Below are positions 12,689-27,600 of a stretch of 64,000 bases of DNA, piece by piece. Numbering within the stretch: position 1 is the stretch's first letter; every line of letters starts with the position of its first letter. A program made the translations under genes and the position numbers. The stretch is from Anadara kagoshimensis. Lineage: Eukaryota > Mollusca > Bivalvia > Arcoida > Arcidae. Location: NCBI GenBank assembly GCA_021292105.1, contig CM037861.1, forward strand, positions 52,292,920 through 52,356,919, given 5' to 3'. The notes beneath the pieces were generated by a model. It was not told the DNA's origin and searched no databases. It saw only the letters and a program-made list of their open reading frames with translations.

Positions 12689-15600
12689 TCACAATAAAAC
12701 AATACCAACAATAAGTCTTCAGTACCTATATATAATTATTATTTTGTTACTATGGAAACTGCCCGATATAACCTGTGTCTCTGTATTATCGGTATGTTTC
12801 TTAGTGTAATGGTAATAATTATCGTCCTACAAGAAAGTGTTGATGGAGAGAATACCGGTGTTGTCCTGAAAATGTGAAATAAGAAAGAAAAGTTAGGTCG
12901 AGATGTGGGTAAGATGAACTTTATCAATTTTAATAACGTGACTGATAAAAAGAGCAGGGATTTAATTGAAAAGTGTGAATTTTGATTTTTTTACTTACTT
13001 TTGACATGTTGACCAAATTTATGTACTGTGGAAAACTTCTTAGTTCATGGTATATGTATGTATTTTGGACGGTTTCCATGAAAACTTACATAATATATAA
13101 AACGCATTTTTGTGTAAATGGTGCTAATTTTCAAGTGAAATTATATAATATATCGTAACTAAACCTGTTATACAGTATGTCAAATATCATCCATCAGGTG
13201 TTCATCTTATACAGATATGCATTTATATATGCTTTCCTATAAATAACTTGCATAAAATTATATGATCTGGGACGCTCATCAATTAGCAAACATAAGCAAA
13301 CAAAAATAGCAAAACATTAACGTTCTAATGCTTAAGTGAATATATAATTTGTATTAAAACGCTATTGTTTGGCTATTTCTGTTTGCTTATGTTTGCTGAT
13401 TGATGCAAGTACCAGATCAGTCATGTCAAGTGGTTACATGCTGAGGGGTTTTCATGTTTTTCATGCTTTGTTCAGCTTATTGGCTTCTATTGCTTTCCGT
13501 AGGTTAGGTACGTGTACGGCGTATTTGATTTACACAAGGAGATTTGTTTATTTCTGTTTCGCTGATTGAAAGCATCCCTGGTGTTATTTTGATAGGAAAA
13601 AATATTAAAACCTGAATGAACAACAATGCCAATGTTTAGAACGACAAAGTTCACACAAAGATTAAACACATTAAATAAAGTTCAATATGTACTCTGGTCG
13701 AAAGACTTTAGGCTTGTCTTAAATCTAATGTTTATAAAGAGTACAAACTTGATGAACGTTTAACAATAAGCTAGCTTAAAAAAACAACATTCACTACAAG
13801 TGGACGAGATATGGAAAGCTAGTTGCCCAAAAAACTGCAAAGATACAGCTAGCCAGGGGTCAATATGAGCTACCGTTGCTTCTATATGTAATTCTTTAGC
13901 TTAGTTTTAAACTTGCGAATGGTATGTACTGTACGATGGCGATTCAAAACATTTCGAGACCATTAAATGGAAAATTTAAGATGAAATCATCATTTTGGTT
14001 ATAACGTTCATTTCCTTAATCTTCAAAGTGCTCTACCTTGAACACTTTTCTGTCTGGCAATAGCAGTGCATTCAAAACCTGTTTACCTAGGAAGATTATC
14101 TTAGCTTTCTTTTTCCTTTACTTGCCGTATTCTTAGCTTCATTAACTTTACATACCAAGTACATGTTTGACTACACTTGATGTGAAGTGAAGGTAAGAAC
14201 CTAAACAAAGACTTGTACACAACTTGTTAGTTTCTAACAATATTAGAGAGAAAATGTTTTGATATTGTTAGAGCGGAATGGGGCAATGCTCTTATACAGG
14301 CTATTCCACAATCATACTCATACTGGGATAGTGGAAAAAATCACATTATGCAGAGAAAACCACCCACCTTCGACAAAAGAAATGATAAATTGGATATTTT
14401 TAAAGATTGTTCTGCTAGACTATTCACCCTTTCATTATATTTATAAAAATCCTTATGTTCTAATGGTGTATGTAATTAACATTGTTTCAAATCTACATTA
14501 ATTTCTTGGCATGTCATAATTAATGTATAAATATTTTTTATATATGTAATGATTTAGGTTACTGCATGCGGTACAACATATATCCTAAGCACATTACTAG
14601 ACAAACTGTTTTTGCACATTCTACTAATGACATATTTTTGGCGCTTCATCAATGTATTTTTGTACCTTAGACAAGTGCCTTGATATGTTCCTATCAATCC
14701 AACATGGATATTTGGAAGGAAACAAATGAAAATATTTAAAAATTCAAGGTCATTGGTTTGTAATAGAATATCACAAAGTTTTCACAATTTCGTTGATTGT
14801 TTATTCAGCATTAATTAGCTACGCCAAAACAAGTACCGAGTGACGTACATTGGTTGTGACGTCATCAAGGGCAATGTATTAATGTCGTCTTGGTGATGTT
14901 CACAATGTGGCGTTATATTTTTATCATAATTTATAAGCATCCAATCCGATTGATTTTCATTCGGGTCACTGAGAAGTAATTCGAAAGGACTTGATTTAAA
15001 ATCTTAAAATCAATGCTGAAAGTACTAGAAGGAAAGAGATTGCAATATTAAAATAAGTTGCACCAAGATCCATAGAACTTTTTAAACTTTGTTCTTGCAT
15101 TTTTCTTGTGTATTATATATAGTAGCTAGAGTGGTTACCAGCATCTTAGGCTATTAACTATCATTGGATTCATATTTATGAATTGTACATGTTATATATA
15201 AAAAATCTAAACATTGTTTGATGAACCACAGCTAAACAACTTACTATCTATTGTTGTTCCAATTCTCCACAAGGGGAGAAGGATATGTCATGTATATTTT
15301 CCGGAGATATCTATTCGATATTATATTAGTTGTCAATGTTTACTCGAACAAAACAAGACCCCATACACAAGTGTACAGATACGCTAGCGTACAAGTGTAA
15401 TGCGTCAAGTTTGACCTGGTCGCTTGACCTTTAATTTGAATATTAAATTGGGCTAATAATATAAACTGTGATTTAGGTAAGACAGCATGTTTCATTTCCA
15501 TAAACATCCAGTATACCCGGTATTACTATCATCTGTCTTTATGTATCAACTTTATAAAGCCCATAAATGACACCATGGGTATGTCTGTTTTAATATTCAA

Positions 15601-18600
15601 ATTAAAGGTCAAACGGACAGGTCAAACTACATATAAGTTGTCAATTTTGACTTGAGCAAAACAAGACCCAAGTGTAAACATGTAAGCTGGATGAAATCTT
15701 TGTCTTAACTTTTTCAATACCTTCCTACAATATATCAAATGCTATTATATAAACTAGTAGAATGATAGTCAGTAAAAGTTAAAATAAGAAAATATTGCGT
15801 AAATTATATATGGAATACACATTTATATTAGAGTGCATTATTTTATCAAAAGGACTGTTTTCATGTAATAGTATATAATCGATAATCCCCTAGATACATT
15901 TATATAAATAGGATATGTGACTAAGGTGAAATGTAATAAAAGTTATAGAAGTTTTCTCTATCGTATCAATATTGCATAATTGACCGTAAAATACACAGAA
16001 ATTTTACCTTTGCAAGTATAGCTTACCAGCATACATAATAATGTTTCACCTGTGTAAAATATAGTATGATTTCTTGTACTGATCATGAGGTATGTAGAGT
16101 TTTGTTATATTTATTATGATGATATATTATTCTAGCCAGGCTTGTGTGAAATATTGTTTTTTCAAACTATTTCAATTTTTAAATGTTTTTTGTTTTGCAT
16201 ACATATCGATAATACATGTATGTATATAATAGAAAAATTGTTATAATATTTTTTTTAAAATTTTACTTTCCAGTCTGAGAATGATTACAGAACGCCAGGC
16301 GATGGCAGTCCACGTCCGCCAGGAGGACAGGAGAGAGTCCCTGATAAGATCCTTAATCAAATGTCAAAACAAAGTGGCAATTCACCCAAACCGTTTGCCT
16401 ACATTACTGGAGGAATTGATCTCAAAGAGTTCAGGAAGAAAAAGTAAGATCGTATTTATATCTTACAGAGAGTTGGTATAATCCATAACTTGTAAAAACA
16501 AAGGAGATTTTTTTCGAGTAAATATCTGATTTATACCTGTTTGATTATTCAGACAATAATGTGTTTAAAAGTAAAAAAAACAACATATCAATAGATGTCC
16601 AAATCACAACCCGATGCAAATCAATTCCTTAAAAGTGGCAATTTAAGGTATACATTGTAGAAACTTCAACCAGGGAAATGAGACCGGGCGTCCTGGAAGA
16701 GTTCGCACCTCCTGTTTAGCTAGCTACAACCGACTTTTTTAGCTCACCTGAGCCGAAAGGCTCAGATGAGCTATTGCTATCTATCACCGTCCGTCGTCCG
16801 TCGTCCGTCGTGCGTCGTCCGTCGTCCGTCGTGTGTAAACTTTACATTTTAATCTTCTCCTCCAAAACTACTGAGCCAAATTTGATGAAACTTGGTGATT
16901 ATTATGCCTGGGTACCAGCCTTTCAAAATTGTGTTCGGGGTTTGACCACGCCCAACAATATGGCTGCCGTTACTATAAATAGCCAAAAGACAAAAAAATC
17001 TTCTTCTCTGAAACCAAAAGGTGCAGGCAAATTTCTGAGGTGCAGGCAATTTGATTAGATTTTTGGATTCAGGATACCTAGATACACTAAAATTGTGTTT
17101 TTCATGAAAATTGGACGAAAAATAGGTTACGCGTTTTTTGCGTAAAATTATGTAATTTTTAAAATGAGACATTTATTGTTATAACTTCATAATGGCTGAA
17201 GATAATTGTATGGAGTTTTCACTGTTGATCTTGTCTTGCAATTTTCTTCCGATTGATGTCAAGGTCGAAGGTCAAGGTCATGTCCCAGTTTTTGACCTTT
17301 GATAAAAAATGCTATTTTTTAAACATTTCTGGTGATAATGATGTAGGATTTTTAATTAATTGTAGGTATTGACATCACGATCATTTTGATATATCGATTA
17401 AGGTCATGGGTTCAAAGGTCAAGGTCACAGATGTACAAGTTTACCAAAATAGTTAATTATCTGCAAAACTATGAACTTTTTGTATAGGCATGTATATTAG
17501 AATATTGTAGGTAATGGCCCAATGGTCATTTAAATATATAAATAAAGGCCATGAGTTCAAAGGTCAAGGTCACAGATGTAAACAAGTACTGAAATGATTA
17601 TTTATCTCAAAAACTATAGACTTTTTGTATAGGCATGTATATTAGAATATTGTAGGTAATGGCCCAATGGTCATTTTGATATATGAATAAAGGTCATGAG
17701 TTCAAAGGTCAAGGTCACAGATGTAAACAAGTACTGAAATGATTATTTATCTCAAAAACTATAGACTTTTTGTATAGGCATGTATATTAGAATATTTTAG
17801 GTATTATCCTAATGATCATTTTGATATATGAATGAAGGTCATGGGTTCAAAGGTCAAGTTCACAGATGTTTATGAATACCTGAATGGTTAATTATCTTGA
17901 AAACTGTTAACTTTTTGTATATGCATGTATATTAGAATATTGTAGGTATTAGCCTTACAACCATTTTGATATATGAATGAAGGTTATGGGTTCAAAGGTC
18001 AAGGTCACAGATGTGAACAAGTTCTGAAATGATTATTTATCTCAAAAACTAGAAACCTTTTGTATAGGCATGTATATTAGAATATTTAGGTATTATCCTA
18101 ATGATCATTTTGATATATGAATGAAGGTCATGGGTTCAAAAGTCAAGGTCACAGATGCAAATGAATACCTAAATGGTTAAATATCTTGAAAACTATTAAC
18201 TTTTTGTATAGGCATGTATATTAGAATATTGTTGGTACTGGCACAGTGGCCATTTTGATATATGAATGAAGAGCATGAGTTTAAATGTCAAGATCACAGA
18301 TACAAACAAATACTGAGATGATTATTTATCTCAAATACTATAAACTTTTTGTATAGGGATGTATATTAAAATATTGGCCTAATTATCATTTTGATATTTG
18401 AATGAAGCTCATGGGTTCAAAGGTCACAGGTGAGCGTTAAGGCCCATGGGCCTCTTGTTTTATATCAAAATGGGAATGAAAGAAACATGGAACTATGAGA
18501 CGTTCAATATTAGATAAAATGATGATCATGTTATAAAATTTTACAAGTTTATAGTATTGGCATATGCGTATTACCTTTCTGCTATAACTCCTTTCGCTTT

Positions 18601-21600
18601 TTCGCTGATTATGAAAACTATTTGTTTTGTTTTATATCAGCCGTCCAGCACCTCCAGTGATGCCTAAAGCATACAAAGGACCGAATGTAGACGATCAGCA
18701 GCAACAGCAGCAACAACAACAACAGGCTGTTAGGGGACATCACCCACCACCGGACAAATATATAGCATATTCAGCAGGGTATGATTTTTAAATTTTGTTT
18801 TGTGTGTTTTATCTCATTTGACAAAGGGTCATGTGAGATAATGCAATAGCACATCATATGCTTGTGTGTCGTTTAAACACATTTTCGACTTCTCTAAAAC
18901 TATTGGAGATTTCAATGAAACTTGGTCAGAGATATACATGGGTCGGTGCACTTAAACCTGGAAATGCCATGCTTACCAACTATAGTTCAAGGTGATCTAG
19001 GTTGCATAACATAAACAGGGTCATTAGTCTATAATTTGTTCATTTGGTGAAAATTTGTCCAAAATGGATTATGCGTTTTTGGACCGAATTTTGTTAAATG
19101 ACCTCATATTGTTTTTGATTTACTATTTGAACATATGTTGGTATAGGATTTTTGTTTTGACGTTTTCTTTTAATCAACTGCAAAATTGTACCAACGTCAA
19201 GGTTATGACCTTTTTTAACTTTTGTGCTTCTAATGCTTTCTATTTTTTCTTCTTCTGATCATATTCAAGTGTAGTTATTATCTTGGATACTTTTAAACAT
19301 GAATCAGGATCTTGACAGTATTGATGAACAATTGACATTGTTTTATCTTGGTTATATTTAATATTGATATCTGGACCTTTGCTTACGATTACAAAAACTA
19401 CTACAGTCCAACCTACCTTAAAGGGCCACCTTCTTATAAAGGCCAGTAGAATTGTATCGCAATTGTTCTTTATTCACATCATTTGAACCTGTATATAAAG
19501 GCCACCTGCCTACAAAAGCCACTTTTGCTGGTTCCCTTTGACGGCCTTTATAAACAGATTTGACTGTATAAGATAAAGTAGAATACATAAACGAGACCAA
19601 TAGGATAACGTCCAACTTTGAAGTTATAAATACATTTTGGAATAGTCCGTGATTTATGCTATCTTACATTTGCACGGGAATCGTCGGTTGTAATGAGTGA
19701 TAAAAATAGACATGTACTGGAGAATATTATGGACGACAAAATATGCAATTCCGTAACATACCGAATGTTCCAGTAATAGTTACATAAAATGCCAACAACA
19801 TTATCAGTGATAAAAATCTGTCTATTTAATTTAGTAACATGTAACGTACAATAAATAATAGGCAAACATACTTATCCATGTTCCTATCCCTTAACCAAAA
19901 TAAAAACTTTGAAACTGGAAACGCGAATTTCCACCAGGAAAGCGAGGCCGTGTGCTGCGGAATGATAAACACCTTCTGTTAAGCAACAATAAACCCCCAC
20001 GTTAGAAATCAAATTTGATTATGAAAAAAAACATGGATCAATGGGACGTTAGAGATAATAAACCGAGAATAAATTATCGATAAGAGTAATTTGTTTGTAG
20101 CCGAAATGCAAGTAAATCCAGTAAAATTTAAAAGTGGGTTCTTGGTTACAAGGATGAAAAATAATTGTACACCCATTTTATAAAATGAAAAAAAAATGTT
20201 TATCAAGCAAAGGACTTTACAACGTGATTATCATTACACTTTAATTAACAAACATTCTGGTCAATGTTAAGTAAAAACATCGAAAACTTGCAAATAATGC
20301 TAAAGACGTGAACGTCCGCCAGAAATTGAGGCCGAGTGCTCAGGAACGGAAATATCCTCCTGTGTAGCTAGATTCATCCGCCACATGAGAAATCAAAATT
20401 GAAAATGAAAGGAACATAGAACTATTGGACGTCTATTATATTCGGGATAATTTTGGATAAAAGTAATTTGTATTTAAGAAAACACAAGTACAAACTGTTA
20501 AAACACAAGGATCTGCTGTATAACTTGACTATCATTATACCTGATGTTAATTTTTACTGTGTTAGGATTATGATATATGCTATGTTGTTCTTGTTCTTTA
20601 CTTTGTTATTTCAACTTGTATTGAGTTATCAGAATGTTGTTCAATTTGTTATCTTAACAGATCCTACGGAAAAAGTCGACATGATCAGCAAAGCTAAAGA
20701 CCTTTTAATATAGATTTTAAATATTTCAATTATCCCAATTTTGGTCCGAGTTCTACTGAATTTTGTTCCGAAACGACTGTCTTGTGCTGCAAAATTAAAA
20801 ACAAATTTAGTAACACGTGCGTTATGACCTCTTTAAGTGAACATTAAAGACTTATTCCAAAATAATTCAGAATCCCTTTCTCATACATTTAGATGTAAGT
20901 TCTTAATACAAACCAGTGAAATGGTTATTAAAAAGGTAATGACCGGTTCACGTCTCTTATTGCGGCTTATCCGTAGGACCTGTTATGTTCTTTTAATGAC
21001 CGCCTTATATTTGAACTTATCGAAGATAACAGTTTTTTGACGAATGCGTTTCAGATTGGGTTGATGAATTGATTAACATATTTTATTAATTTGTTCTTGG
21101 TGTTTTATTAAACTGTTGTTCGTTGTTTAATTATAAATAATTTGTTCCACTAACATGTTTACTAAGTTTTATTTGACATTTTGAGATGGTGTATATAAAA
21201 TTACCATAAAATCATAATTTCTATAGGTAAATAAAAAATAAACACTAATCCATGCCCGAATCACAACCCAGAAGCAAAGTGAAAGTTTTGAAATTGACAG
21301 ATAAGGTTAAATACGCGATCTTCCACCAGTGAAGTGAGGCCGGGTGCACCGGTTGGGTAAGCATCCCTGTTAAGCTAGCTACATCCGCCATTTATCCGTC
21401 TTGTTCTGAAAAGTAAAACAAAATTTCATGTTTTAGTTTGATTGTTTGATTCTACATCTATACGTGTGAACCAAAAACAAATATACCAATCCACGTTTAT
21501 TCATAATTATAAAGAAATATTAGTGACATTCAATCATTATCTTTTCTTGAATTCAGAAAGAAAATTTTTCTTAACATCTTTCATGTTATTTGACTGTTTT

Positions 21601-24600
21601 GGATTTCTGCAATCTTTAATCAAATATCAATAAGTACAAACAGCAATGCTCGCTAGATATTGGTATTTGTATGTTAGATTTTGCTTTTATTTCAGTGCGA
21701 GAACTAGTCCTCAGCCCTATCGAAGCCCCAATAATAATGTAAATAGAAATTATTCTAACTACACTGTTCCTTTGAAGACTATTCGGTGAGCCAAATCCAA
21801 TTTGTATGCACATGTGATATGGTCGTCAACATAGTAACGTAGTCTATTGTAACACTAGAAAATAAAGTAAATTTGTAGGAATCAAATTAGTTCCCATATT
21901 CATGTTTCGACTTGCTTGGTATCAACTATGTAACCTTGCGCTAATATTATTGTTAATTTTGCAACATTTTTATATGCAAAAAGTAAAAAACATCTTTTAT
22001 AACTTCTATAACAGAATTTGTTTAACTGATTAAAAAAATTCCATAGCAATATGTATTTCTTTACCAAACAAAGAGGCAAACGGGAACTAATTTTTCACAG
22101 TAAGGAATGATAAAGCTTCATACATACAAATAACATAGCTCCTAACATAAAATATGAAAAATAGTCCATTGTGTACATTTTGGATTCCATAACATATTTC
22201 ACAAACACGTAAGAAAATTACTTTGAAGTCGGATTCTTTTCTGATGAAAGTATAAAAACTGCATATTCTAGATAGTTAACATTTGTCATGTTTGTACAAA
22301 TTAATGCATTTTTTGTGTGTGCATGTAATGTAGTTTAAATAGACTGGGATAATTAAATGGTCTTAAAAGTAAAAACAGACAAGATATCAACTCAACAATA
22401 TCATATGCATTATGGTAGATTGAAGAAAAAATGCTCGAACACAGAAATCTGTAGTTACATTATTGTGCATGTATTTTTCTAAAGACTCCGAAATTGAAAA
22501 TCAACAATAATGAAGCATCTTGACAAAAACACGTCTGTTTCAAAATGTAATGTGTATAGATCTAATGTAACTGATTCGCGAAGGCGACTTTTTCTGTATG
22601 ATAGTAGAATTAGTAAAAAAAAATCATCACAAACAAGCATGGGAAAGTATTCTAGCACTAAGGAGTGACGCTTACCTGATATTAGTTCTTTGAAATAAGA
22701 TTATATGATTATACCTTTCTAAGTGACCTTGGGCATCATGTTGAACAAACGACATACGGACTTATGTTGATATATCATAAATTATAAATAGTTAAATTTT
22801 ATACTAGGCAGAAAGTATTCATACTAAGAAATTAAACAGCAACAAAATATTCAGGATTAAGGAAATATTACAATTACATATGAGTTTTACATATTTTGTA
22901 GAAAATGCTTGTATATCGTATCTTCTCAAGTCTTTTGTTACCATTTTAACAAGCATGTCATTTATAGAGAATTAAAGACACTGTATCATGATAATAGAAG
23001 AGCTTCTTAAAAATATCATCTATTGAAATCGCGGATAATAATAATACAGCAGTCAAATGTCACATATTTTCTACGTATAAATGTGGGCCTATGAATGTTG
23101 GATTTCATGCCTTAGTTATCAGATGGTCCTACTGGAACTTACATGTCCATATCATTCAAATCATTTTATATCTTTATCATTAAACATCTCTTTTTATGTG
23201 TATCGTACTTCAAGTTGTTATATCTTATCTGAATTTCATTCCATTTGAGAATTTTTCTATTCTGTTTCTTTACCATTTTCTAATTGTGTTTAGCACTTCA
23301 TAATACATTTTCGTCCGTCATTGATGAATTGAAATATATTTACTAATAAACAAATGTATAATGCTATACATTTCCGATTCAATAATTGATGCATGTTAAG
23401 CTATTTGAATATTTAATAATAAAATTTTAATTTGATGTCTTGTATTTCGTATTTCAGAACACCTGAGCCTGCTAAAGACTTACAGAATTCCGAGGTTCTT
23501 AAAATGATACAGGCCAGTGAAAATCAAGGTAAGAGAGTTATCTCACCGGAACCGGAAACTAAGGTAGACACGGGATTCATCAAAGGTCAGAATTATGGGA
23601 TGTCTTTTAAAGTATTGCAATGGATGACTGAAACGGATCAAGACAACGATGTGTCAGAGGACGTAGATGAACAGTGTATGATTACGATATATTGTCCTTC
23701 CTTTGACCTCCTCTGCAAACTGTCAGCTTTATATTTATATATATATCCATGATTGCAGCCTTGACCTCTGTCTTTTCTTCTGAATTTCCTCTGCTGTTGT
23801 GTCGTATTCCGAAATAACTTCGTTTGATATGATACATTTTCCACAAAAATGACAACATAAACCAAAATACTGTGTGTTTTGTTGAAACAAGATTCTGATT
23901 TGACAGCCATTGTTTTGATACTGCATCACATTACACTTTCCACGGAGAAGATATATAATTGTTGTATAGGTCTGGTATCTATATATTATCCTCTGTGATA
24001 CATATATCTACCATTCTTTTGATTTTGTTGTTCGTTTGTAAATTATAACCTTCCAAGTATCATGTATGCATTTGGATGAAATCTTTACCAATATTACCGT
24101 AACAAACAAAAACTTTACTTTTTATAAGAATTAATGAAATAATGGTCATTCAACAAGATGTGTTGTTTCATAAACATGCCACAATTTTGTTCTATCACTT
24201 TGCAATTCAAACCATACTCCATCTCACACTTGCCTTTCTCTATATAACTGCTTTTTAACATTCACATATTTAGCCTTTTTCTTTTTAACACATATTTGCT
24301 TAAATCTTTATAAATTATAATCTTAAATTATAGAGTATATTTTTGATATATTAAATATTTAAAAAATATAAGGTTCACCCTTATACACGTAATATGACAT
24401 TGGATGTATAAGATGTCAATAAAAGCATACGATAAGGTCAAATATGTTGTTAAAGAGGAATAACTGCTTCACAGGTCCGACAGGGAATTTTGAAGTACGG
24501 CGTAAAGTGCTTTCTTTTTAAAAATGTACTACTTGAAATATTCAGAATGCATGGCATCGACCTTTATATTTATAAAGGGTTTTTTAATATTTATAACATC

Positions 24601-27600
24601 AACAATATTAACTCAAAGTCGTAAACTTGACTACAGCCAGAGCCATCAAGAACACGAACAATACAAGTAAATTATACTGTAAAGATATTTAATTTCGTGT
24701 GTATTTATTTTCGCGATATAAAAAATTTAGATATATCCGCGTAGTTAAATTTTCGAGTTTTTGAAATATGCACAATAACACGTTAAGTATAATATAATTT
24801 TTGGTATATGTTAATTTTCGCGCAAAACAAATGACCGCGAAATAAGCGAAAATTAGTTAACCGCGAAAAAAAATATGATTACAGTATAAAGATCCAAACA
24901 ATACAAGAAAATATATCTATGTCGACTTTGTACACACACAAGAGTAAATATATAGTGGGTAATGTGAACTCTAAAGATGGCCACGTGCTATAACAGTTTC
25001 TCGTACATGCACTTTATTGACATACAAACGCAGGTTTTTTCTTCACTTCTATAAAACATCTATATTGAGGGTGTTGTTTTGCATTTAAATAGCGCGCTGT
25101 TGACCTTGAGTCTAGTCACCTTTGGTGGAAAAAATATTGTTAACTTCATAATTATAACATTTCATATTTAATATACAGTGTATATCATTTTTTATCCACT
25201 TGAAATGTTGCGAATATTTTCATTTAATTTATTAACACATATTTAACACACATTTTAACAGGTAAACAACAGCCTCGTAAAACTAGCAAACAAAGAAATC
25301 CATTAATGCGACACAATTCTGAGGATGATGAAATGCGATTTTCTGGACTGAATAAGAGAACTGATATACCGTCCAAAACATTTATGATGCTGAATAAGAT
25401 GTCTGTGAATGATGACCAATATCCCCCACAAGTCCAGGTCCAAGGCCCAGACAATGGCGATCAAGGTAATATCTTCATAATAAAATAGCTACTTTAGTAA
25501 TTATTGGTCATGTAATGGTGAGAAATAATATTAATTTTTCCTGGTTACTTTTTTAAATGAATTAATTTATTTTTAAAAACTTTTTTCTGAACATTTCAAT
25601 TTTTGTCTTTCTTTTTCAAACATAAATACTTTAGATGAATTTAAAATTAGGTAATTAATTATGATATTTTATCTTAAAAACGTAAAGATAAATCTTTAGT
25701 TCATACCTGTAAAATGTATGAAACAATTGAGTTATGCAAAAAATGAACATGTTTTATGTCTGTTATTTTTTTTTACTTCTAAGTATGTAAGTTCAGGTGT
25801 TTAACCTAATTTTGACAGTTTCAAAGTTTGTACGAAGGTGAGTCAACAAGTAACCAGCTTTTCCCATTTCCGATTGTCAGACACGGTCATGATTTTCGTA
25901 CATGGTTGCCTTAGATGGTTTATAACTCGATACACAATTGCACCTGTATTGAGTCATTATGTAATACGATATTGAATTTCAAACATCGCCAGTGATGCAA
26001 AGGCATGCTTTTCATCAAAAGTTGAGTACCGTGCTGTAATTCGGTACTTGTAAAACATGCGAGGAAATTCAAGACGAGTTAACCGAAGTTTATGGGTCTT
26101 CATCATCATCCTATGCTCAGGTTAAAATGTGGGTATGGGAATCCAAATGCGATAGACCGTCTATAGAAGATGAAACTAGGTCTGAATGCCCACTGGATGC
26201 CACAGACGAAAAAATGTATATAATCAGATAGACGAATGCAATGGAAGCTGTAGAGCGAAACGAGTATGAATTAATACCACATCCTGCTAAATCGCCTAAC
26301 CAAGCTCCAAGCGACTTCTTCCTAAAATTGAACAATGATATCCGTTGGCGTCATTTCGGGTCTGACGAAGAAGTCTTGAAGACAGTGGTCTACTTGCATC
26401 ACACTAGACGGCAATTACATAGAATCAATGTAGTTAGAAGAGATGGATGTCAACCGGAAATAAGTTAGTCTAGTTACTTATTGACTCACCCTAGTAATAT
26501 GCTTTTGGATTGTAATTTGTTTGTTTTTATTAAACTGTTCAGCACGAATTTTATTGTGAAATGTGTTTAAAAGTGTTTTTGCAGTTTTAGAAGGTTATGC
26601 AATCTTCTCGCTTTTATTAACACAAGTGTGAAATAAACAACTTGGATTTTGAAACTCTTGACCAAACATTTAAAATTTTTTTTGTATAAAAGTCTTTCTC
26701 AATGCTGAAAAATTAAAAGAAATATAATATAAAAATAGAAAATAAAAATAGAAAGCGTTTCACTAACGGGTTTATAACCATGTATCTTTTAGACGACGAA
26801 GAACAAGTAGGACACTATGACCAAAAATCTATACGATACATGGGGAAGAATATTCCCTCTCCTTCTTTCCGTTTGTTACAAAGTTTAGCAAAGGAAGATG
26901 AAAATGGTAAGTTTAAATGAATCACACATTGTAACGCATGACAGATAATCGTATACCTATACATTTATTTTTGTTTTTGTTTAAATATTTTTAGTTATGG
27001 GTGTTCCGATATATTTTGTTTCTTATTTTTCCTGTTGTATTTTATACTTCCACTTATAAAACCACACTTATTTCTAAATTCATCAGTTTTATACTCCAGA
27101 ATGTGCATATTAAAAACACATATATAATGCCGTGTCAACTGCCTAAAATATGACGTGAATAGTTTTGGGTTAAGCTATATGTGACGTGAATAATTACGGA
27201 CTAGCAAAACTCTTCGCTTATTTCTTGTTTCGATGTTTAAAAAAATGCAAAAATATTTTAACTAGAGGAAGACTTTTATAAATTTGTATCGAAATCATAT
27301 ATCACAATTTAAATAAGGTTAAAGTCGATTGTAGATTATATTTTTGTGCCACTTGTTTAGAAAATGGCGCGAGTTTGTTTAGTTTTCAATGCAATCAGGC
27401 GATTGGTTAGTATGGTGTGACGTTATTAATGTGCTTGTGAAAGAAGCATAAATTACTGAATTAAACTTTTAAAAAAGATTGGTTTTTACATATCTAATTT
27501 AATATCTGCGAATCCGTTGCACAGTTTAAGCTGAGAATGCGCCCTGCATTAAATCTTTGTTGGCATGCGTTTACCAGTTCTTAATTATGTTACATTATCA

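Larger units (their letters stand above)
11212..16273 (+). other. 5-kb phase-0 intron
   Basis: It holds a (GA)n run near 12654 and a family-D MITE near 15403. No exon with both splice borders and family similarity was seen. Cassette exons cannot be excluded. Confidence 0.65.
16444..18640 (+). other. Intron filled with repeats
   Basis: Phase-2 intron. It contains a SINE-like repeat (16590-16735) and then a 1.7-kb molluscan repeat with a 145-bp tandem core (16737-18462). Open frames here (16774 plus strand, 16849 minus strand) are repeat sequence. Confidence 0.8.
18779..21695 (+). other. Intron with MITE and SINE-like copies
   Basis: It contains a degenerate repeat at 18800-19260, family-A MITE copy 3, and three SINE-like copies in a row. 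No exon was recognised. The open frames at 19055, 20453 and 20837 have no domain and no usable splice borders. Confidence 0.7.

Noticed and set aside
16774..17172. Open frames of 94 and 107 codons on opposite strands
   Set aside because: Both lie in the 5' part of the molluscan repeat at 16737.
20453..20713. 86-codon frame with acceptor-like 'cttaacag' words
   Set aside because: Its phase and peptide do not fit between neighbouring exons, which already join directly, and the frame ends without a donor.
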